From Candidatus Woesearchaeota archaeon (lineage in GTDB: Archaea > Nanobdellota > Nanobdellia > Woesearchaeales > SKIA01): 34,619 nucleotides of DNA. A program made the position numbers and the translations under genes. The notes under the pieces are model-generated. The model saw only the letters and a list, made by a program, of their open reading frames with translations. It had not been told where the DNA came from and ran no database searches. The stretch is from the NCBI GenBank assembly GCA_007117065.1, contig SKHI01000018.1, forward strand, positions 1 to 34,619. Direction: 5' to 3'. Shown one piece after another: positions 29,038 through 34,619 of this stretch. Numbering within the stretch: position 1 is the first letter of the stretch; every line of letters begins with the position of its first letter.

Positions 29038-31806
29038 TCATATTTTCTCTGCCAACAATTCTTTATGCGTTTTACGCACTCCTTTATTCAGTACTGGTTT
29101 AAGAAACTGCGCTGTGTACGTGTTTTTCTTTGCTATCTCTTCTGGAGTCCCTTCTGCAAGGATGCGCCCACCATTACTGCCTCCTTCTGGTCCTAAGTCA
29201 ATAATCCAATCAGCACTCTTTATCACATCCAAGTTATGCTCGATTACTAAGATAGTATTTTCTTTTTCTACGAGTCGCTGCAATACTTTCAACAACTTTC
29301 TTATGTCAGCAAAGTGAAGTCCTGTGGTTGGCTCATCCAGGATATAAATAGTGTTTCCGCGCGTTTTCTTAGCGAGTTCTTTAGTAAGCTTTATTCGCTG
29401 CGCCTCTCCACCACTGAGCGTAGTGCTTGCTTGTCCGAGTTTGATATAATCGAGGCCTACTTCTTGGAGCATGCGTAGTTTTCTCCGAATGGAAGGGTGT
29501 TTTTCGAAGAATTCTTGTGCTTCCTCTATGGTCATGTCAAGTATTTGCGAAATGTTTTTTCCTTTGTATTGTACCATGAGTGTTTCTTTGTTGTATCTTG
29601 TTCCTTTGCATTCTTCGCACTCTACGTACACATCTGGTAAGAAGCTCATCTCTATTTTTATGGTGCCGTCTCCCTTGCATGTCTCACAGCGGCCTCCCTT
29701 TACGTTAAAACTAAACCTTCCTTGGTCGTATCCACGCATTTTTGCTTCTTTCGTATTTGCAAAGAGTGCGCGTATATCATCAAAGACTTTTGTGTAGGTG
29801 GCCGGATTGCTTCTTGGGGTTCTTCCTATCGGGCTTTGGTCTATTTCAATGATGTGTCGTATTCCTTCTGGGATGGTTATTTTTTTATGCGCTCCTGGTC
29901 GTTCTTTTCCTTTTGAGAGTTCTTTTCGTAATGCTTTTTGTACTGTGTGCGTGATAAGCGTGCTCTTTCCGCTTCCACTTACTCCAGTAACACAAGTAAA
30001 TACTTTTGTGGGTATGCGGACAGTAACGTTTTTGAGATTATTTGCGCTACATCCAGTCAACACTATTTCTTCTCCTTTTTTTCTTCTTGTCGTTGGCACT
30101 GCTATTGTTTTTGTGTGGTTTAGGTATGCTCCTGTAACTGAATTACTTTTTGCAACCTCTTGTGGGCTTCCTTGTGCTACTATTGTTCCTCCATGCCTTC
30201 CAGCTCCTTCTCCAAGATCTATTACGTAGTCTGCTTGGCGTATGGTATCTTCATCGTGCTCTACAACAATGACGGTGTTTCCCAGATCGCGCAGGCCTTT
30301 GAGTGTGTCAATGAGTTTTTGGTTATCGCGTTGGTGCAGACCAATACTTGGTTCATCCAGAACATACATTACTCCCATGAGGTTACTTCCTATCTGTGTT
30401 GCTAAGCGTATTCTCTGTGCTTCTCCTCCACTAAGTGTTCCTGCTGACCGACTCAATGTTAGGTATTCTAATCCTACGTTGATGAGAAAACTGAGTCGTT
30501 CGAGTATTTCTTTTTTTATAGGCGCAACGATACTTTCTTTATTTTTTGGTGTTTGTAGTGTGGTGAAGAAATCGTGTACTTCTTGCACGCTCATGTCGGT
30601 AAGTTCTATGATGTTTTTTTCTCCTACTGTTATGCGTAGTATTTCGTCTTTGAGTCTTTTTCCTTGACAGCTTGGACAATCTTCTTCTGTCATGTACTCT
30701 TCTAGTTTTCCTCGCCGGTATTCACTATCAGTCTGATGATAGAGTCTCTCAAGCATGGGAAGAACGCCCTCCCAGCCCGCTCCTCCGCAGAGTACGAAAT
30801 CTTGTTGTGCTTTTGTGAGTGTGTTAAATGGCTCGTACAAATTTATTCTTCTGTTTGCTTCTTGGAGTTGTCCAAGCCTCCAGCCGTCTACGCGTTTACT
30901 CCATGCAGCTATTGCTCCATCTACGAGTGCGAGTGTTTCATCAGGTATCACGAGTTCTTTGGTAAACTGCTTAAGGTGTCCGATTCCATGACAGCGCTCG
31001 CACGCACCAAACGGGCTGTTAAAACTAAACAGTCTTGGCTCAAGTTTATCATAATTAATACTGCTTCCTTCCGGAGCATTGTATTCTGTGTACGCTGTCT
31101 CTTCATCCCCTTGCAATACAATAAGCATCCCTTCTCCCTTTATGAGTGCTTTTTCTATTGCTTCTGTTAATCGTTGAGTACTTGCTGTATCAACGCGGTC
31201 TTGAACTGCTTCTATGGCGTGTTTTACGTATCGTTCAAGTCGCACTTCCTCATCTGTTCGATGTATGGTGCCATCTACGCGAACTCGCACGTATCCTTGT
31301 GCTCCTAGATCTTTTATGAGTTGTTCATACGTTCCTTTTCTTCCCCTGATTATGGGTGCAAGAAGCGTGATTACTCCTTTATGTTTTTCTTGTATGCGTG
31401 TTGTTATTTCTTCTGGGCTTCGTCGTTTAATTAATTCTCCTTCCGGAGTATGTGCTACTCCCATGCGCGCATAGAGGAGGCGAAGGTAATCGTATATTTC
31501 CGTAACTGTTCCTACCGTACTGCGAGGGTTTTTACTTGTGCTTTTTTGCTCTATGCTTATTGCGGGGCTTAGTCCTTCAATGCTGTCTACATCTGGCTTG
31601 TGCATTATGCCAAGAAATTGTCTTGCGTATGCGGAGAGGCTTTCAACATATCTTCTCTGTCCTTCGGCATAGAGTGTATCAAAAGCAAGTGTGCTTTTTC
31701 CACTGCCCGATAGTCCTGTAATGACAGTGAGTTTATCTCTCGGGATGGTTACGGTGATGTTTTTGAGGTTATGTTCCCGTGCTCCGCGAATAACAATGTC
31801 TTTCAT
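29038..31806 (-). CDS. uvrA: excinuclease ABC subunit A
   Basis: 922 residues, standard UvrA length. The first ATPase has GLSGSGKST near 32 and signature [14 protein letters not shown]; the second has GVSGSGKST and [14 protein letters not shown]. Zinc-binding cysteine pairs appear as CERCHGIGH and CPSCQGKR in the first half and as CETCKGDG and CEECKGTRY in the second. UvrA finds bulky DNA lesions and loads UvrB. Archaea usually have no UvrABC; those that do appear to have gained it from bacteria. The protein looks complete. uvrB lies about 1.9 kb away on the same strand but is separated by interrupted genes, so the two are not a simple operon. Confidence 0.98.
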   Translation of the reverse strand: MKDIVIRGAREHNLKNITVTIPRDKLTVITGLSGSGKSTLAFDTLYAEGQRRYVESLSAYARQFLGIMHKPDVDSIEGLSPAISIEQKSTSKNPRSTVGTVTEIYDYLRLLYARMGVAHTPEGELIKRRSPEEITTRIQEKHKGVITLLAPIIRGRKGTYEQLIKDLGAQGYVRVRVDGTIHRTDEEVRLERYVKHAIEAVQDRVDTASTQRLTEAIEKALIKGEGMLIVLQGDEETAYTEYNAPEGSSINYDKLEPRLFSFNSPFGACERCHGIGHLKQFTKELVIPDETLALVDGAIAAWSKRVDGWRLGQLQEANRRINLYEPFNTLTKAQQDFVLCGGAGWEGVLPMLERLYHQTDSEYRRGKLEEYMTEEDCPSCQGKRLKDEILRITVGEKNIIELTDMSVQEVHDFFTTLQTPKNKESIVAPIKKEILERLSFLINVGLEYLTLSRSAGTLSGGEAQRIRLATQIGSNLMGVMYVLDEPSIGLHQRDNQKLIDTLKGLRDLGNTVIVVEHDEDTIRQADYVIDLGEGAGRHGGTIVAQGSPQEVAKSNSVTGAYLNHTKTIAVPTTRRKKGEEIVLTGCSANNLKNVTVRIPTKVFTCVTGVSGSGKSTLITHTVQKALRKELSKGKERPGAHKKITIPEGIRHIIEIDQSPIGRTPRSNPATYTKVFDDIRALFANTKEAKMRGYDQGRFSFNVKGGRCETCKGDGTIKIEMSFLPDVYVECEECKGTRYNKETLMVQYKGKNISQILDMTIEEAQEFFEKHPSIRRKLRMLQEVGLDYIKLGQASTTLSGGEAQRIKLTKELAKKTRGNTIYILDEPTTGLHFADIRKLLKVLQRLVEKENTILVIEHNLDVIKSADWIIDLGPEGGSNGGRILAEGTPEEIAKKNTYTAQFLKPVLNKGVRKTHKELLAEKI

Positions 31807-31951
31807 TACTCTTGTGAGTTAGTCTTTCTTTTTAGAAGTTTGTGTTTCTCTGTCCAGTGATTTCTCCTCTACACAAAGACTGTTTCATCGAGCAATGAAT
31901 GATTGCTTTCTTACTGATACGATGAACGTATCTTGTGTATATTTTCTGTAC

Positions 31952-32523
31952 TCAGACTACTTTTTTCTTTACGAGATAAATCGTTGTTGTATATCCTGCG
32001 TTACTTGTTAGTTGTAGGGAGTGTATTTTTAGGCCGTAGATGTCTGCACATTCTTTTGGTGCAATCACCAAACTATTTTTTTTATACGCATTATTTTTCA
32101 TGTTATTTGCTGCTTGTGCAGTATCTATTTCTGTACAGAACGTGATGTCTGAGAATTTGCTTCGTAAGTACGTTTCATGCTCGTTGAGTGCTTGAGGGTG
32201 GGAGTGGATATATACTGTTTTATTATTGTCAATATCTTGTTTTTGGAGCAATACGTGGTTTATTGTTATGCAATATGTATCGACGAGCTCATAATCGTAC
32301 GTTTGTATTGCTTGTTGGGTTTCTTCTACAAGCCCTTTTCTTGATGAGCTCCATGCAAAGGTTCCGTACTGTATCTCGTCGTTCTGGAGTGCTTTTAATA
32401 CGTTTTCTGTCGTGTAGAGATAGCGTATGCTGGCTTTTTTCCACCCATATGTATCCGTAAAAATCTACATGCCGTCTCGTTTGAGCTCCCTCGTCCTCCT
32501 TGAATCCCAATACAGATATCCAT
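31952..32523 (-). pseudogene. prephenate dehydratase-like gene split by a −1 shift at A AAA AAG
   Basis: ATG 32523 opens MDICIGIQGGRGSSNETAC, the N-terminus of a prephenate dehydratase domain. After RFLRIHMGGKK the frame runs into an early stop, while the −1 frame continues ASIRYLYTTENVLKALQ and on through YIHSHPQAL and CADIYGLKI to the end at 31952. The switch lies at A AAA AAG (32434-32440, minus strand), the heptamer used for programmed −1 shifts. About 190 residues would result, with no ACT domain. The usual TRF active-site motif reads TTI in GYTTTIYLV, so activity is doubtful even if joined. A TTTTTATATCAA element 26 nt upstream gives the start. It is either a mutated A-run or a programmed frameshift. 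Confidence 0.72.
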
Positions 32524-32636
32524 ATGCTTTTTCTTGTGCGCGTTGATATAAAAACTTGTGTAACGTTTTTTGATATCGACAATATTATGGCTCTTTTACA
32601 GATATATTTTTAAACAATTTATGTTTCTCCTCGCAA

Positions 32637-33077
32637 ATGAATAATGAACTATATGTTCGCTTACAAGAGTGCCTTTACGGACATTCTGTTGATACACGAA
32701 ATCTTGTTGCTTTGCTAAAAATTGCGACTGTGCCTGAAGAGTACCTTGATATTCGTAGTAAAATCTTGCGTCACATAAGCAATAACAGGCCTGATACAAC
32801 CACGATTTTTGCACGACTTATTTCTGAAGCCGCCCTTGCAAATATCAGTACAGAGATAATGGGCGTGCACAAGGATGATACTATCTTGTCTGTAGGGAGC
32901 AATGTAGTGTCTCCGGCACGAAATCCGTTTAGTTCGCAATATTTATCCTCGTTTTCTTTTACTGATGGTGCCTTAGCAAGCATATATTATGATGGGAGTA
33001 TACGATACGTTACTGGTACAGTTGGCTTGAAAACACAAGATTCAATGATTCCGTTGACCTTTTCTCCAAGTATCTAA
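32637..33077 (+). CDS. protein of unknown function (146 aa)
   Basis: I do not recognise this protein. The first ~75 residues look helical (MNNELYVRLQECLYGHSVDT, then KIATVPEEYLDIRSKILRHI). The second half is beta-like and ends GLKTQDSMIPLTFSPSI. There is no signal peptide, membrane helix or metal motif. A TATATTTTTAAAC element lies about 29 nt before ATG 32637. It is divergent from the frameshifted dehydratase-like gene and 36 bp before the interrupted SDR gene on the same strand. Confidence 0.7.
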   Translation: MNNELYVRLQECLYGHSVDTRNLVALLKIATVPEEYLDIRSKILRHISNNRPDTTTIFARLISEAALANISTEIMGVHKDDTILSVGSNVVSPARNPFSSQYLSSFSFTDGALASIYYDGSIRYVTGTVGLKTQDSMIPLTFSPSI

Positions 33078-33113
33078 CTAAATCTTTTTTAATGCGCTTG
33101 TGAAAATAATACT

Positions 33114-33743
33114 ATGGAAACAGTTATTATTACCGGTGCAAGCAGTGGGCTGGGCTTAGAGACAGGTCTTTTATTACAATAAAAAGGCTTTCGAGTGGTG
33201 AATCTTTCAAAAAGCAGCTCTCCATTTATTGATATTGTCACTGATTTATCCTCTGAGAAGAGTGTTGAGCAAGCTATACAGGTTATCAAACAGGAACACT
33301 CAGCATTTCGTGCTCTTATTCTTAATGCAGGTATCATGCCTCTTGCTCGTGTGGGTGAAATAACTTTTTGTGTTGATACGTTATTTCGTGTAAATATTCT
33401 TTCATCCATTCAGTTAGTTAATGCGCTCTTTGGTGAGATACGGGACACTGCCGATGTTGTTTTTGTAAGCTCAACTGCTGGTTTGAAAGGGGCTTCTGAG
33501 CACCCTGTTTATTGTAGCTCAAAACATGCTATTCAGGGATTTACTCGTTCTTTACGAATTGAGCTTGCTGACTCTTCTTCCCGAGTAATTACGTTTAGTC
33601 CTGGGGGCTTTAATTCTAACTTACGCGGTGGTGTTGTCAAAGAAGGGTACATGTCTGCTAAGGAGCTTGCTAAAGTGCTTGTAAGCTCTCTTCTTCTTCC
33701 TTCCAGTATGGAAGTGTCTGATATTGTTGTAAATAGAAATTAG
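33114..33743 (+). pseudogene. short-chain dehydrogenase gene interrupted by an in-frame TAA
   Basis: ATG 33114 opens METVIITGASSGLGLETG, a classical SDR cofactor-binding start. A TAA at 33180-33182 follows LLLQ, exactly where relatives read LAQKGYRVV. The same frame then continues KGFRVVNLSKSSS with LNAGIMPLARVG, the catalytic Ser in VSSTAGLKG, and YCSSK with Tyr and Lys. So a 209-codon SDR is cut by one stop after 22 codons. A restart at GTG 33195 would lack the TGxxxGxG motif and so the cofactor site. The rest of the frame is undamaged, so the stop is recent, read through, or an error. Confidence 0.82.
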
Positions 33744-34619
33744 TTACTTCTTTATCCTCGCTTCTAGCTGCTTTATTTTTTCTCGCAGTGCGATAGCGAC
33801 TTCGAATTCTAAGTTCTCGGCGGCTTGCTTCATTTCTGCTCGTACTTGCTCAATCATCTCACTTATTTTAGCTTCCGGAATGTGTTTTATGTCTTTAATA
33901 ACTGTTTTAGCTTCTGGGATTGCTTTCTGTATTGTTTTTGGAGTTATGTTATGAGTGCTGTTGTACGCTACCTGTGCCTTTCTTCGTGCATGGGTAGTTG
34001 TTATTGCTTCTCGCATGCTTCTTGTCTGTGTGTTGGCGTACATGATTACTCTTCCGTTTTGATTTCTTGCTGCGCGCCCGATGATTTGTAAAAGGCTTCG
34101 TGTATTTCGTAAAAATCCTTCCTTATCTGCATCAAGAATAATTACGAGTCCTACCTCGGGTAAGTCTATTCCTTCTCTGAGCAAGTTTATTCCTACAAGT
34201 ACATCAAATTCTTTTGCTCTGAGTTGCCGTAACAGTTCTGTTCGCTCGAGAGTATCGATTTCGCTATGTAGATACCGTACTTGTATTTCATATCTTGCCA
34301 GATAGTTTGTCAAGTCCTCAGCCATTTTCTTTGTAAGTGTAGTGATGAGTACGCGCTCGTTTTGTTCTTCTGCTCGTTTACATTCTGTGATGATATCATC
34401 TATTTGTCCTTCTTTTTTTCGTACAGCTACTTCTGGGTCGAGTAATCCTGTTGGGCGAATGATGACTTCTGTTATTGTGCTTACTTGTGCTTCATAGTCT
34501 CCCGGTGTTGCTGATATAAACAGTGTACTTGCTGGCATGCGTTCTTCGAATTCTTTCCATTTGAGTGGTCTGTTATCATACGCACTAGGTAGTCTGAAGC
34601 CATAGTCGACTAAGGAGTC
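33744..34619 (-). CDS. uvrB: excinuclease ABC subunit B, C-terminal part; start lies beyond the window
   Basis: The minus-strand frame is open to the right edge, giving the last ~291 residues. The edge reads [19 protein letters not shown], then [11 protein letters not shown] (helicase motif III) and RPTGLLDP. Further on come [20 protein letters not shown] (motif V region) and [15 protein letters not shown] (motif VI). The last ~40 residues are a UVR domain ([19 protein letters not shown]) that contacts UvrC. The N-terminal ~370 residues with Walker A and the beta-hairpin are outside the window. UvrB takes over the lesion from UvrA and recruits UvrC. Its stop abuts that of the interrupted SDR gene. 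Confidence 0.97.
   Translation of the reverse strand, partial: DSLVDYGFRLPSAYDNRPLKWKEFEERMPASTLFISATPGDYEAQVSTITEVIIRPTGLLDPEVAVRKKEGQIDDIITECKRAEEQNERVLITTLTKKMAEDLTNYLARYEIQVRYLHSEIDTLERTELLRQLRAKEFDVLVGINLLREGIDLPEVGLVIILDADKEGFLRNTRSLLQIIGRAARNQNGRVIMYANTQTRSMREAITTTHARRKAQVAYNSTHNITPKTIQKAIPEAKTVIKDIKHIPEAKISEMIEQVRAEMKQAAENLEFEVAIALREKIKQLEARIKK

Noticed and set aside
31916-31932. GATACG-N5-CGTATC inverted repeat after the dehydratase-like gene
   Set aside because: Short arms, no following T-run, and no feature it clearly relates to; likely chance.
32289-32582. 97-codon minus-strand open frame over the dehydratase-like gene
   Set aside because: It lies in the third frame and shows no homology, while the other two frames together make up the prephenate dehydratase domain.
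1-34619. CRISPR array, rRNA or intact transposon
   Set aside because: No regularly spaced repeats, rRNA segments, transposase motifs or terminal inverted repeats were seen.

Overview
The window looks like a chromosome segment of a small-genome archaeon, probably from the DPANN side (Woesearchaeota-like); the lineage is an inference. Archaeal signs are an SRP54, an initiator tRNA-Met with A1:U72 and three G:C pairs closing the anticodon stem, HTH_10 and tandem Lrp/AsnC regulators, and TATA-like boxes lying about 25-29 nt upstream of many start codons, which implies leaderless mRNAs. Genes inside operons instead start with 4-bp ATGA overlaps or a Shine-Dalgarno site. Bacterial-type genes (UvrA, UvrB, a FabH-like ketoacyl synthase) are mixed in.

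Layout. 1-7.9 kb: a ketoacyl synthase cut by the left edge, Dus, a small orphan, an M29-type metallopeptidase divergent from RNase HII, CutA, a full-length SMC and an orphan. 7.9-10.4 kb: a translationally coupled GT4 glycosyltransferase/PIG-L deacetylase pair and an HTH_10 regulator. 10.5-12.75 kb: a visibly AT-rich insert with a SET-SGNH hydrolase fusion, an Asp/Glu racemase-family gene and a tyrosine-recombinase fragment, ending at tRNA-Gly(TCC). 12.8-18.6 kb: a lipoprotein-like gene, SRP54, and a compact minus-strand operon (cytoplasmic-looking subtilase, two small proteins, Lrp-like regulator, DHH phosphoesterase), then tRNA-iMet and an RBBP9-like hydrolase. 18.7-23.4 kb: a five-gene PadR-ABC-COG1361-FtsX-FtsX operon. 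23.5-28.2 kb: HAD, HD, SDR, a broken DUF4870 gene, a second HAD, a tandem Lrp/AsnC protein and an EgtD-like methyltransferase. 28.4-29.0 kb: a VapBC-type toxin-antitoxin pair. 29.0-34.6 kb: uvrA and the 3' part of uvrB, separated by two interrupted genes (prephenate dehydratase-like and SDR) and an orphan.

Main points for a second look: the SET-SGNH fusion next to a racemase on a tRNA-linked insert; two divergent gene pairs that each appear to share one symmetric TATA element; a prephenate dehydratase-like gene whose two halves are joined by a −1 shift at a perfect A AAA AAG heptamer; two genes broken by single in-frame stops; a dyad at the PadR operon promoter; and the subtilase operon. No CRISPR array, rRNA or complete mobile element was seen, and no gene-free stretch exceeds about 200 bases.
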